The position numbers and the translations under genes are program-made. The notes under the pieces are model-generated. The model did no database searches, was not told the DNA's origin, and saw only the letters and a list, made by a program, of their open reading frames with translations. Below, one piece after another: positions 33,767 to 42,638 of a stretch of DNA of 64,000 bases. Position 1 is the first letter of the stretch. Each line of letters opens with the position of its first letter. This stretch comes from Tessaracoccus sp. OS52. GTDB lineage: Bacteria > Actinomycetota > Actinomycetes > Propionibacteriales > Propionibacteriaceae. The stretch covers positions 157,487 through 221,486 of the forward strand of contig NZ_JAJEWM010000005.1 of the NCBI RefSeq assembly GCF_020687685.1. The letters are read 5' to 3'.

Positions 33767-36700
33767 TCAGTTCCTGAAGCGGACGCTGTTGTTGAAGACC
33801 CAGGTCTTGGTCCAGCGGAACGTCCGTTCGCCGTCGACCAGCGAGGAGGCGATCACCGAGGCCTCCACCCAGGTGCGACAGCCATTGCGGCCGGTAGCCG
33901 GGGTCTCGCACTCGGTCCGCCAACGCCGGCCGTCAGCCCCCGTCCACTCCCCCGGCACGGCGAGGGGGTTGGTGCCCCACGCTGCCCGGCTCAGGTACGG
34001 CAGGTAGGACAGGTTGTTGAACACCCAGCCGTTGCTCTGCACGAACCGGCCGCCGGCCTGCGCGACCGACGTCGCCCAGATGCTGGTGCGGCAACGGATG
34101 GTCTGGGAGTAGGGCTCGCACTCCGTGTGCCACCACCGGCCGTTGACGTTGTGGAAACCGGGGACCTCGTAGGGCACCCTGGGCCCGTTGCCCGGGAACG
34201 CCGTGGGCCGGGCCGACGGCGTGGCCGACGGAACGGCGGTGGGGCGGGCCGACGGCGTGGCGGACGGGATCCCGCTCGGCGGTGCCGTGGGCGAGGCCGA
34301 CGGCGTCTGCGTCGGCTCGGCGACGACGAGGTGGCGGATCTCGCTGATCGCCTCGCCGCCGAACGCGTCGCGCGCCACCACGTACCAACCCGCGCCGGCC
34401 GTCGGCTCGTCCCAGACGGCGGTCACCGTCGCGCCGGACTCCACGCCGGTGAACTCACCGATCACCTGCGTGGTCAGGATGTCCGCGCTGAACGCCTTGG
34501 TGGCCAGCGACTTGGTGGCCGGCTCGATGCCCAGGGTGTCGTAGGAGACCTCGAAACTCTGGTGCTCGGGCTCCAGCCTGTCGTCGTCGGCGTTGAAATC
34601 GCCCAGCGACGGCGAGTAGGTGCGCACCTTGAGCTGCCGCGACTCGTTGTCGTAGTGCTGCAGCCGCAGGTACCCCAGACCACCCTCGGGCAGGCCCTGG
34701 TAGTCGAACAGCATCGAGGTGACGGTGCGCTCGGCGGTGCCGTCGCCGTCGTCATCGAAGGTGTCGGTGCGGGTGAAGGCGTCGTGGTAGTGCCCCGACT
34801 GCACCATCCGCACGTTGGGGTTGGTGGCCACGACCTCGTCGAAGATCCGCTGCGGCAGGGCACCCAGGCCGCCGGTGGTCAGCATGTACTCGTGCAGGTT
34901 GACCACCGCGATGCGCTCGGGGTATCGGGCGAGCACCTCGTTCATCCACTCGATCTGCTCGGTCTGGGCGCCCCAGCCCATGTAGACGTGGATGAAGTCG
35001 ATGCCTCCGGCCGAGAACAGGTCGTAGTGGCCGCGGTTGTCGAGGTGCGATTCCCCGTACCAGGGGTTGTCGGCGAACCGTGCCTCGCCGAAGTGCTGGC
35101 CGTACTCGGTGTAGTCCACCTCTGCCTGGGAGACGTCGTGGTTGCCCGCCAGGACGCCGTAGGGCAGACCCGCGTCGTCGAAGAGCTCGTAGGCGGGGTT
35201 GGCACGCTCCCACTGCTCGGGGATGTCGTTGTTGTCGACGATGTCTCCGGTGTGGGCGACGTAGGCCAGGTTCAGGTTGTCCCGCTGGGCCACGAGGAAC
35301 TCGTTGATGGCCTGCTGGTGCTTGTAGTAGGCGCCGTTGGCGTTGTAGTACTGCGTGTCGCTGACGTGGGCGACGGTGAAGTCGTAGGACGAGCGCGGTT
35401 CGGCCTCGGCGTGGAACGCCTCGACGTCGTCGCTGCGCTGGGTGCGGTTGCCGCCGGCCCAGCCGTCGGTGTGCTGGATCAGCACCTTGAGTTCTCCGCC
35501 GATCTCGTGCCCGCCCGCCGGCACGAGCGCCTCGAGACTCACCGGGACCAGTCCGTCACCGGCCTCGGTGACCGTCTCGGCGACGCGGTTCCAGCCGCCG
35601 TCGGTGGTGAGCACGTTCATGCTCACCCGCTGTCCGGCGTTGGCCTCACCGCTCCAGGACAGGCGGGCGCGGTAGTCGTCGCCGGCACCCTCCGGCACCG
35701 GGACCGTCAGCAGCTGGTAGGGCAGGAGTTCGCCGCTGGAGACGGCCTGGTCGAGGGCGACGGTGGCAGCGTCGTCCCGCTCGACGGTGGCCGCGTCGGA
35801 GGTCAGGCCCCCGGTCAGCGCGACCTCACCGTCGGCGGCCGTCAGGCGGTGCCCGACGTTGAAGGAGCCCGAGAGCTCATCCGCGGTGGGATCGGTGACG
35901 ACGGCGGACAGCTCCACCCCTGGCTGCACTTCGGCACCGTCGGCCGGGCCGGCCAGTTCCACGCCCGGCTGTTCCTCGGGCGTGGTGAACGTCACCGTGG
36001 TCACGCCGCGGTTGCCCAGCGCGTCGGTGGCCGTGACCTCCAGCACGTGCTCGCCGGCGCTCAGCTGCAGGGACGACGTGTCATGGGGGGTCTCGATGAC
36101 CTCCCCGTCGAGCCGCACCACCACCGACTCGACGCCGACCCCGGCGTCGGTCACCTCGGCGTCGATGCTGATCTCGCCCTTCTGGATGGAACCGTCAGCC
36201 ACCGACGGCACCACCTGCGGCGCGGTGTTGTCGACGACGACCTCGGCCGTCGCCCTGTCCTCACCGCGGACGGCGACGACGTCGTGCGGCCCGTCGGCCA
36301 CGGCGGTGGTGTCCCAGGTGTACCCCAAGGCGGAGAACGCATCGGCGGGGACGTCGTAGGTGGCCTCGTAGAACTCGTACTTGCCGGCCGAGTCACCCAT
36401 CCGCAGCGAGGTGCCGGGATCGGTGAAGTTCGCGTCCCGCAGGGTCCGGCCGTCGGGCAGCACGAGGCGCAGGTTGCGAACCTCGAAGTCGTCGTTGTTC
36501 TCGTCGGGGTCGATCTCGGGGGCCTTCTTGGTGCCCGCCCAGATCTCGACGGTGAGGTCCTCACCCTGCGTGAGGTGGGCCTCGTCAACGGGGACGGACA
36601 CGGTGACCCAGTCGCCGTAGAAGCCCTTGTCGAAGACGTGCAGGACCTCGCCGTCGATGAGGACACCGTTCTGGAAGTACGCGTCGGTCTGACTCGCCTC

Positions 36701-38536
36701 GAAGACGAACACGGGCTTGCCCTCGAGCGCCGGCACCAGGCCGCCCGAGACGTCGTCACCGTCGATGCTCAGGCTGACGCCGTCGTTGCCGCCCTCGGTG
36801 CCGACCACCAGCTGCGTGGTGCCGGAGACGAACTCCCCGTCGGTCACGTTGAGGCGGACCGGGTCGGTGTTGACGCCCTCCAGCGCGACCCGCGTGGACG
36901 GCGTCGTGGTCTCCGAGGTGCCGTCGCCGGCGACCACCCAGTAGTCGTAGTAGCGCTTGCCGGTCAGGTCCGCGGCCGGGATCGTGAAGGTGTAGGTGTC
37001 GTCGGTGCCGCGCAGCAAGTTGTACTGCATCGGCTCGGCGTCGACGTTGCTGCGGACGTGGAGGGTTGCGGTCCGGACCAGCTGGTCGTCGGTGATGGTG
37101 TGGGTGATCGCGAAGTCCTGGCCGGGCGTGATGGCGTCGGCGGTGGTGTCGGCGACCGCCGGGGCTGCGGTGTCCTCGGCCAGTGGCATCAGTCCGGTGG
37201 GCACCTGCTCGCCGACGCGGACCGAGCCGGGCGTGGCCGGGGAGATCTCCAGGATCTCCTGCAGTGCCTTGTCCTGCGTGCCGGTGTAGTGGATGCCTTG
37301 GTCGGCCTGCGTGTGGTCGACGCCGGTGATGTGGTTGTAGTAGGTGCGCTTGATGGTCACTCCGGTGTTGGTGATGACCTCGACGCCGCGGATGCTGCCG
37401 TTGGCCATGCCGCCGGCCGAGATCTCCACCAGGTCCTCACCGGCGACCAGCGCGGTGCCGAACTTGGCGTTGAAGTCGGCGGCGGTGAGGGCGTCGTTGC
37501 GGCCGTTCTTGATCCAGAACACCAGTGTCTGGCCGGACGGGATCACGACGTCGGCCGGCTCCGAGGGCCACAGCGCGCTGCTGTTGATCGTCAGGTCCGC
37601 GGCCGGGTACAGGTAGTTGATCTTGAAGTCGGAGAAGTCGATGGAGTCGTCGGTGGGGTTGTAGACCTCGATGAACTCGAACGCGTCCGCACCGTCGAGG
37701 TTGCTCGTGTCCGGCACCACCTCGGTGACCTGGAGCAGCGCGACGTCGAGGTCCGGGTCCGGCGTGGGATCTGCGGCGGTCGGGGTCGCGCTGGGCTCCT
37801 CCGTCGTGGTGGGCGTCGCGCTGGGCTCCTCCGATGGGGTCGGGGTCGCGCTCGGCTCCTCCGACGCGGTCGGGGTCGCGCTCGGCTCCTCCGACGCGGT
37901 CGGGGTCGCGCTGGGCGAGGTGGCGGGCGCGAGTTGCGCGGGGTCCAGCACGCCGGGGGTACCGGGCGCGTTGGCCGCGAACAGGGCTTGCGCGGGCGCG
38001 TCGGTGGCGGCGAAGTGGGCGGTGCCTGAGGGGGAGACCGAGCCGGCCGGGTAGTACGTCCACGCGACGGCGCCGTCGGGCCCGGTGACGCGGATGCCGC
38101 GCTCTCCCCCGTTGACCATGCCGGGCTGGCCGGTGGCCTTCACCAATGGGTAGGTGCTTGCCGCGTCGCCCCACTGGGCTCGGAACTCGGCGTCGGTGCG
38201 GGCGAAGGAGTCAACGGTGGAACTGGTGTACTGCAGCCAGACTGCGACCGCACCACCGGCTGGGACGAGGACGTCCTCCACGGTCAGCGGGACGTCGCGG
38301 GTGGTGTCCGAGGCGTCCGCGTAGGTGTAGGCGAGGTCGTAGTCGGCGAGCGAAACGGACTCCGAGGAGGTGTTGGCGACCTCGAAGAACTCGAAGTGGT
38401 CTGAGCCGGCGTGGTCGGGCGCGATCTCGGTCACCACCAAGGCTGTGGGCGCCGCCGCCCCAGCCGGGGAGACCAGCGTCGCCACGATTCCCACCACCAG
38501 TGCGACCACCGCTGTCAACGCACCGATTCCACGCAT
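33767..38536 (-). CDS. Giant secreted lamin-tail-domain metallophosphoesterase
   Basis: 1589 residues. A Sec signal peptide (1-29, ending SPAGAAA) is followed by a lamin-tail domain (about 30-190). A linker of five ten-residue PSATPTxSEE repeats (about 205-255) leads to a second lamin-tail domain (about 260-440). Several immunoglobulin-like domains follow, then a calcineurin-like phosphoesterase at about 1050-1330 with VSDTQ (in place of the usual DxH), GDIVDN, GNHD and GHYHD. A second Pro/Ser/Thr/Ala linker leads to a duplicated C-terminal module. It is probably an extracellular phosphodiesterase or nucleotidase acting at the cell surface. No LPXTG or membrane anchor is seen. The ATG at 38536 has a GGAGG ribosome site. 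Confidence 0.88.
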   Translation of the reverse strand: MRGIGALTAVVALVVGIVATLVSPAGAAAPTALVVTEIAPDHAGSDHFEFFEVANTSSESVSLADYDLAYTYADASDTTRDVPLTVEDVLVPAGGAVAVWLQYTSSTVDSFARTDAEFRAQWGDAASTYPLVKATGQPGMVNGGERGIRVTGPDGAVAWTYYPAGSVSPSGTAHFAATDAPAQALFAANAPGTPGVLDPAQLAPATSPSATPTASEEPSATPTASEEPSATPTPSEEPSATPTTTEEPSATPTAADPTPDPDLDVALLQVTEVVPDTSNLDGADAFEFIEVYNPTDDSIDFSDFKINYLYPAADLTINSSALWPSEPADVVIPSGQTLVFWIKNGRNDALTAADFNAKFGTALVAGEDLVEISAGGMANGSIRGVEVITNTGVTIKRTYYNHITGVDHTQADQGIHYTGTQDKALQEILEISPATPGSVRVGEQVPTGLMPLAEDTAAPAVADTTADAITPGQDFAITHTITDDQLVRTATLHVRSNVDAEPMQYNLLRGTDDTYTFTIPAADLTGKRYYDYWVVAGDGTSETTTPSTRVALEGVNTDPVRLNVTDGEFVSGTTQLVVGTEGGNDGVSLSIDGDDVSGGLVPALEGKPVFVFEASQTDAYFQNGVLIDGEVLHVFDKGFYGDWVTVSVPVDEAHLTQGEDLTVEIWAGTKKAPEIDPDENNDDFEVRNLRLVLPDGRTLRDANFTDPGTSLRMGDSAGKYEFYEATYDVPADAFSALGYTWDTTAVADGPHDVVAVRGEDRATAEVVVDNTAPQVVPSVADGSIQKGEISIDAEVTDAGVGVESVVVRLDGEVIETPHDTSSLQLSAGEHVLEVTATDALGNRGVTTVTFTTPEEQPGVELAGPADGAEVQPGVELSAVVTDPTADELSGSFNVGHRLTAADGEVALTGGLTSDAATVERDDAATVALDQAVSSGELLPYQLLTVPVPEGAGDDYRARLSWSGEANAGQRVSMNVLTTDGGWNRVAETVTEAGDGLVPVSLEALVPAGGHEIGGELKVLIQHTDGWAGGNRTQRSDDVEAFHAEAEPRSSYDFTVAHVSDTQYYNANGAYYKHQQAINEFLVAQRDNLNLAYVAHTGDIVDNNDIPEQWERANPAYELFDDAGLPYGVLAGNHDVSQAEVDYTEYGQHFGEARFADNPWYGESHLDNRGHYDLFSAGGIDFIHVYMGWGAQTEQIEWMNEVLARYPERIAVVNLHEYMLTTGGLGALPQRIFDEVVATNPNVRMVQSGHYHDAFTRTDTFDDDGDGTAERTVTSMLFDYQGLPEGGLGYLRLQHYDNESRQLKVRTYSPSLGDFNADDDRLEPEHQSFEVSYDTLGIEPATKSLATKAFSADILTTQVIGEFTGVESGATVTAVWDEPTAGAGWYVVARDAFGGEAISEIRHLVVAEPTQTPSASPTAPPSGIPSATPSARPTAVPSATPSARPTAFPGNGPRVPYEVPGFHNVNGRWWHTECEPYSQTIRCRTSIWATSVAQAGGRFVQSNGWVFNNLSYLPYLSRAAWGTNPLAVPGEWTGADGRRWRTECETPATGRNGCRTWVEASVIASSLVDGERTFRWTKTWVFNNSVRFRN

Positions 38537-38664
38537 CCTGTTACCTCCGAGGTTGTTGGGCCTCCTCATCCTGTGCCGAGCCGGTGGCCGGAAGCACCCA
38601 CCGGGCGGCAAACAGCTGGTGAACAAGCAGTGAACGGACCGCCGTAGCGAGCGTGGCAGCGCTT

Positions 38665-38708
38665 GGGTGTGACCGGAAGGGCGGTCATTCGTCCGTCGGT
38701 CCACACCT
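38665..38708. repeat. Intergenic imperfect palindrome, family B copy 2
   Basis: GGGTGTGACCGG and its counterpart ending CCACACCT surround the centre GGGCGGTCATTCGTCC, identical to the centre of the copy at 4860-4902. It lies between the divergent giant phosphoesterase gene and meaB. Confidence 0.7.
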
Positions 38709-38763
38709 GGTGGAGGCCGCACCCCGCCGGAGCCCGGGGACGGGCCGGGGCTAGGGTGGTCGG

Positions 38764-39777
38764 GTGCGGAATCTCAGTGTGGAAGAGCTTGCGGAGAAGG
38801 TCGCCGAGGGGTCACGGGGACACGTGGCCCGTGCCATCACTCTCGTTGAGTCGACGAAGGCGGAGCACCGGGACCGCGCGCACCAACTGCTCCAGGCCCT
38901 GGCCCCGCTGACCGGCAAGGCCTTCCGGGTGGGCGTCTCAGGCGTCCCCGGTGCGGGCAAGTCCACCTTCATCGACGCGATGGGCGTGAAGCTGATCGAG
39001 GAGCGCGGACACCACGTCGCCGTGCTGGCGGTGGACCCCTCGTCGACGCGCACCGGCGGCTCGATCCTCGGCGACCGGACGCGCATGGCCGACCTCGCCA
39101 ACCGGCCGGAGGCCTTCGTGCGGCCCTCGCCGTCGGCCGGTCACCTCGGCGGGGTCGCCAGGGCAACCCGCGAGTCGATGCTGGTGCTGGAGGCGGCCGG
39201 CTACGACGTCGTGCTGGTCGAGACCGTGGGCGTCGGCCAGTCCGAGGTCGCCGTCGCCGGGATGGTGGACACGTTCCTGATGCTGCAGGTCGCGCGCACC
39301 GGCGACCAGTTGCAGGGCATCAAGCGCGGCATCCTGGAACTGGCCGACGTCATCGCCGTGACCAAGGCCGACGGCGACAACGAGGTGGCCGCCCGCGTGG
39401 CGGCGCGTGAGCTGGCCATCGCGATGAAGCTCATCACCTCCGACACCGAGAAGCGCCGGGCGCCGGTCCTCACCTGCTCCTCCTACACCGGAGCCGGTCT
39501 CGACGAACTCTGGCAGGCCGTCGTCCGCCACCGCGACGAACTGGAGGCCGAGGGCCGGCTCGCGGAGCGTCGGCTGAGCCAGCAGCGCGACTGGCTGTGG
39601 AACATGGTGCGGGAGGAACTGCTGGAGTCGCTGCGGACGTCACCCCGGGTGCGGGCGGTGGCGGCCAGGGTCGAGGCCCGGGTGGCCGAGGAGCGGACCA
39701 GCGCCCTGGAGGGGTCGCACGAGATCCTGGCCGCCTATGCCCGGGCGGTCCCTGACTTCCCATGGGCGCCCCACTGA
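38764..39777 (+). CDS. meaB: MeaB/ArgK-type G-protein chaperone of methylmalonyl-CoA mutase
   Basis: 337 residues. Walker A GVSGVPGAGKST (about 57-68), the switch region DPSSTRTGGSILGDRTRM, VETVGVGQSE and the guanine-specificity motif TKADGD (NKxD-like) are all present. It loads and protects the B12 cofactor of methylmalonyl-CoA mutase, the enzyme of propionate metabolism. The mutase genes, usually adjacent, are not in the window. GTG start with AGGGTGG upstream. This gene is one reason to favour a propionibacterial host. Confidence 0.93.
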   Translation: MRNLSVEELAEKVAEGSRGHVARAITLVESTKAEHRDRAHQLLQALAPLTGKAFRVGVSGVPGAGKSTFIDAMGVKLIEERGHHVAVLAVDPSSTRTGGSILGDRTRMADLANRPEAFVRPSPSAGHLGGVARATRESMLVLEAAGYDVVLVETVGVGQSEVAVAGMVDTFLMLQVARTGDQLQGIKRGILELADVIAVTKADGDNEVAARVAARELAIAMKLITSDTEKRRAPVLTCSSYTGAGLDELWQAVVRHRDELEAEGRLAERRLSQQRDWLWNMVREELLESLRTSPRVRAVAARVEARVAEERTSALEGSHEILAAYARAVPDFPWAPH

Positions 39778-39829
39778 TCCGGTGCAAGGCGCACTGCCGG
39801 CTCCCACGCGACCGGCCCGACCGCTAGGT

Positions 39830-39867
39830 TGGGGTTTCCTTGTGCGTCATTCCACGAGGAAACCCCA
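39830..39867. terminator. 15-bp hairpin downstream of meaB
   Basis: TGGGGTTTCCTTGTG (39830-39844) pairs with CACGAGGAAACCCCA (39853-39867), with one G-T wobble and an eight-base loop. It starts 53 bases after the meaB stop. There is no T tract. The remaining roughly 160 bases up to fhaA show no gene and no convincing promoter. Confidence 0.65.
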
Positions 39868-40027
39868 GCAGGACGAGCGGGAGGGTGTTGGGCGCGCGGG
39901 GGCCACGAGGGTCCGTAGCAGCCTGATGCTGCACTTGAGGTGCCCGGCGCGTCGGTGGCCCGATGTCACCCGATACTGGGGGTCTGGGTAAGCTGAGGCG
40001 CGGTGTGACCGCTGGAAGGGGGTCAGG

Positions 40028-40777
40028 ATGGGCGTATTCGACCGGGCAGAGAAGAAGATCGGCGCAGCCGTCGACAAGGTTTTCGCGCGCGCCTTCAAGG
40101 GCGACGTGCAGCCTGTCGAGATCTCGGCGGGCATCCAGCGGGAGCTGGACGCGGAGGCGAAGCTGCTCAGCAGGGACCGCCGGCTGGTCCCCAACGACTT
40201 CACCATCTCCCTGTCCCCACACGACTACAACCGCCTGTTCCCGTACTCCAAGACCCTGAACGCCGAGATCATCCCGGGGCTGCGGGAACACGCCGCAGAC
40301 CGCCAGTACGTGTTCAACGGGCCCATCTCCATCAGCTTCGAACTGGACAAGTCCTTGCCGACCGGACAGTTCAAGGTCTCCAGTGACGCGGTGGCCGCTC
40401 CTTCCGGCTCAGGTGGTGCCCCCGCAGGGGGTTCAGGAGGGGCCGCCGGGCGCACCACGCCGTCGCTCCACCGCCCCGCCCGCGGCCTGGTGCTCGAGGT
40501 CAACGGCGTCCGCCATCCCCTGCAGCCGCCGGGTCTGGTCATCGGCCGCGGTTCGGAGGCCGACCTGCGCATCAACGACCCGGGCGTCTCCCGCCGCCAC
40601 GCCCTGATCACCGTCTCCGGCAGCCCGGATGCGCCAGTGGTGGCAATCGAGGACCTTGGCTCCACCAACGGGGTCATCGTCAACGGCAGCCGCATCCACC
40701 AGACCCAGCTGGTGGACGGCTCACGCATCGAGATCGGCAACACACGGATGCTGGTGCACTCGCCGTCGGAGCACTGA
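40028..40777 (+). CDS. fhaA: FhaA: DUF3662 and FHA domain protein
   Basis: 249 residues. N-terminal DUF3662 (MGVFDRAEKKIGAAVDKVFARAFKGDVQPVEISAGIQREL, about 1-120), a Gly/Ala-rich linker (about 125-150) and a C-terminal FHA domain (GLVIGRGSEADLRINDPGVSRRHALITV and LGSTNGVIVNG) that binds phosphothreonine. In mycobacteria FhaA is recruited by PknB and the pseudokinase MviN to control peptidoglycan precursor export. It is first in the fhaA-fhaB-pstP-rodA-pbpA-pknB block. Confidence 0.94.
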   Translation: MGVFDRAEKKIGAAVDKVFARAFKGDVQPVEISAGIQRELDAEAKLLSRDRRLVPNDFTISLSPHDYNRLFPYSKTLNAEIIPGLREHAADRQYVFNGPISISFELDKSLPTGQFKVSSDAVAAPSGSGGAPAGGSGGAAGRTTPSLHRPARGLVLEVNGVRHPLQPPGLVIGRGSEADLRINDPGVSRRHALITVSGSPDAPVVAIEDLGSTNGVIVNGSRIHQTQLVDGSRIEIGNTRMLVHSPSEH

Positions 40778-40779
40778 GG

Positions 40780-41241
40780 ATGAGTGACCTCATAGTCGCG
40801 GCCATTCGCATCGTGTTCTTCGTGTTGCTGTGGCTGTTCATCCTGTTCGTGGCCGACATCATCCGCCGCGACATGTTCGGACGCACCGTGAAGGCCGACA
40901 CGCTGAAGGCACACCCAGCCGACGGCCCGGGCCGCGGCAAGCGCTCGCGCACACCCACCCGCTTCGCCGTGACCCAGGGCGTCCAGCAGGGCCTGTCGGT
41001 CCCAGTGCAGTCGACGATCAACCTCGGGCGCGCCGCGGACAGCACCTTTCACCTGGAAGACGACTACGCGTCGGCCCGGCACGCCCAGCTGGTGCAGTCC
41101 GACGCGCTCACCTGGGTCCTGCACGACCTCCAGTCCACCAACGGCACCTACGTCAACGGCCGCCGGGTTACCGAGCCCACCCCCGTCACCGTGGGCGACG
41201 TCATCCGGATAGGCAAGACCCTCATGCGGCTGGAGGTCTGA
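40780..41241 (+). CDS. fhaB: FhaB/FipA: membrane-anchored FHA protein
   Basis: 153 residues. One N-terminal membrane helix (about 5-26) precedes a cytoplasmic FHA domain with INLGRAADSTFHLEDDYASARHAQL and LQSTNGTYVNGRRV. It begins two bases after the fhaA stop. FipA is phosphorylated by the PknB-type kinase and helps recruit FtsZ and FtsQ at septation. Confidence 0.93.
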   Translation: MSDLIVAAIRIVFFVLLWLFILFVADIIRRDMFGRTVKADTLKAHPADGPGRGKRSRTPTRFAVTQGVQQGLSVPVQSTINLGRAADSTFHLEDDYASARHAQLVQSDALTWVLHDLQSTNGTYVNGRRVTEPTPVTVGDVIRIGKTLMRLEV

Positions 41242-41243
41242 GT

Positions 41244-42638
41244 GTGACGTTCTCCCTGGTCTTCCGCGCCCACTCCGAGGTGGGCCGCATCCGCAAGAAC
41301 AACCAGGACGCCGGCTACGCCTCGCCCAACATGCTGCTGGTGGCCGACGGCATGGGCGGCGCGGCCGCGGGCGACCTCGCCTCGGCGGTGGCGGCGGTGG
41401 AGGCCAGCAGGTGCGACGTCCGGCTCGAGGGCGAGGCGCTGCTGGAGCACATCGGGGGGATCGTCAACCGGGCCAACGACAAACTCGCCGAACTCGTCGA
41501 AGCCGACCCGACCCTGGACGGCATGGGCACCACCTTCTGCGGCGCCATGTTCTCCGGGACGCAACTCGGGATGGCCCACATCGGCGACTCCCGCTGTTAC
41601 GTGCTGCGCGACAGCGAACTCATCCAGCTCACGCACGACCACTCGTGGGTCCAGTCCCTCATCGACAGCGGCCGCCTGACGCCCGAGCAGGCCGCGACCC
41701 ACCCCCACCGCTCCTTGATCCTGAAGGTCCTCAACGGGCACTCCTCCATGACCCCGGACTACTCAACGGTCGACGTCGCCGAGGGTGACCGTTACCTGTT
41801 CTGTTCCGACGGCCTGAGCGGCCTGATCGACGACCAGCTGATCGCCGAACTGCTCGCCGTCACCGACCTCGACGAGTCGGTCTCCCTGCTGGCGGAGGCG
41901 GCCAACAACGCGGGTGGGCACGACAACATCACGGTCGTCGTCGGGGAGGTGGTGCCCGCTGACCCGGCGCTGGATGCTGCCGCGCCGCTGCTCGTCGGGT
42001 CCGCCGTGGAGCGGGAGATCCCGGATGCCGCAGAGCTGGCCGCGGAGTTCAGGGCGACGGCGTTCCCGGAACCTGCCGACGGCGGGGACGACTCCCGGGA
42101 ACCCGACGACGACGTCCAGGACGAGACGGAACGCGCCCGTTACGCGCCCGACCCCACCCCCGGGAAGCGCTGGCCCGGCGTCCTGGCCGCGCTGCTGGCA
42201 ATCACGGTGGTCATCGGCGGCGCGGTCTGGGGAGTCGTGGCGTACACGCAGTCCCGCTACTTCATCGCCGAGGCAGAGGGCTTCGTCGGGATCTACAACG
42301 GCCTGCCCGGCTCGCTGCTCGGCACGGAACTCAACCGGCTCGTGGAGACCCGCGACACGCAGGTCTCCGACCTGCCCGCCTTCTACCAGCGCGCGGTCAA
42401 CAACACCATCGGCGTGCCGAGCTACGAAGGCGCGCAGGCAACCGCGGAACAGCTCGCCGTGCTTGCCGCCCGCTGCATCGAGGCCCGCGAGGACCGCCTG
42501 AACCGGCCCGACCCGGCACCCAGCGCCCAACCGGACCCGTCACCCTCGGGGCTGTCGACGGGACAGCCCAACTACCCCACCTACCTTGCCCCCATCACGC
42601 CGACCGCGACCGAGGAAGCGGACCCGGAGGCCTGCTGA
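41244..42638 (+). CDS. pstP: PstP: membrane PP2C Ser/Thr phosphatase
   Basis: 464 residues. The PP2C domain (about 1-235) has the metal motifs NNQDAG, LLVADGMGG, HIGDSR, FCSDGLSG and GGHDNITVV. A membrane helix (about 310-335) and a short extracellular part ending in a Pro/Ser-rich tail follow. It reverses phosphorylation by PknB and of the FHA proteins. GTG at 41244 begins two bases after the fhaB stop. Its own stop overlaps the rodA start by one base. Confidence 0.94.
   Translation: MTFSLVFRAHSEVGRIRKNNQDAGYASPNMLLVADGMGGAAAGDLASAVAAVEASRCDVRLEGEALLEHIGGIVNRANDKLAELVEADPTLDGMGTTFCGAMFSGTQLGMAHIGDSRCYVLRDSELIQLTHDHSWVQSLIDSGRLTPEQAATHPHRSLILKVLNGHSSMTPDYSTVDVAEGDRYLFCSDGLSGLIDDQLIAELLAVTDLDESVSLLAEAANNAGGHDNITVVVGEVVPADPALDAAAPLLVGSAVEREIPDAAELAAEFRATAFPEPADGGDDSREPDDDVQDETERARYAPDPTPGKRWPGVLAALLAITVVIGGAVWGVVAYTQSRYFIAEAEGFVGIYNGLPGSLLGTELNRLVETRDTQVSDLPAFYQRAVNNTIGVPSYEGAQATAEQLAVLAARCIEAREDRLNRPDPAPSAQPDPSPSGLSTGQPNYPTYLAPITPTATEEADPEAC

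Noticed and set aside
33593..38029. A 1478-codon open frame on the plus strand across the giant phosphoesterase region
   Set aside because: It is antisense to the gene with signal peptide, lamin-tail and phosphoesterase motifs; its product is a low-complexity Val/Gly/Asp/His-rich shadow typical of GC-rich antisense frames.
39778..40027. Possible tRNA gene upstream of fhaA
   Set aside because: The gap shows one simple hairpin but no cloverleaf, no GTTCAAATC-like T-arm and no acceptor pairing.
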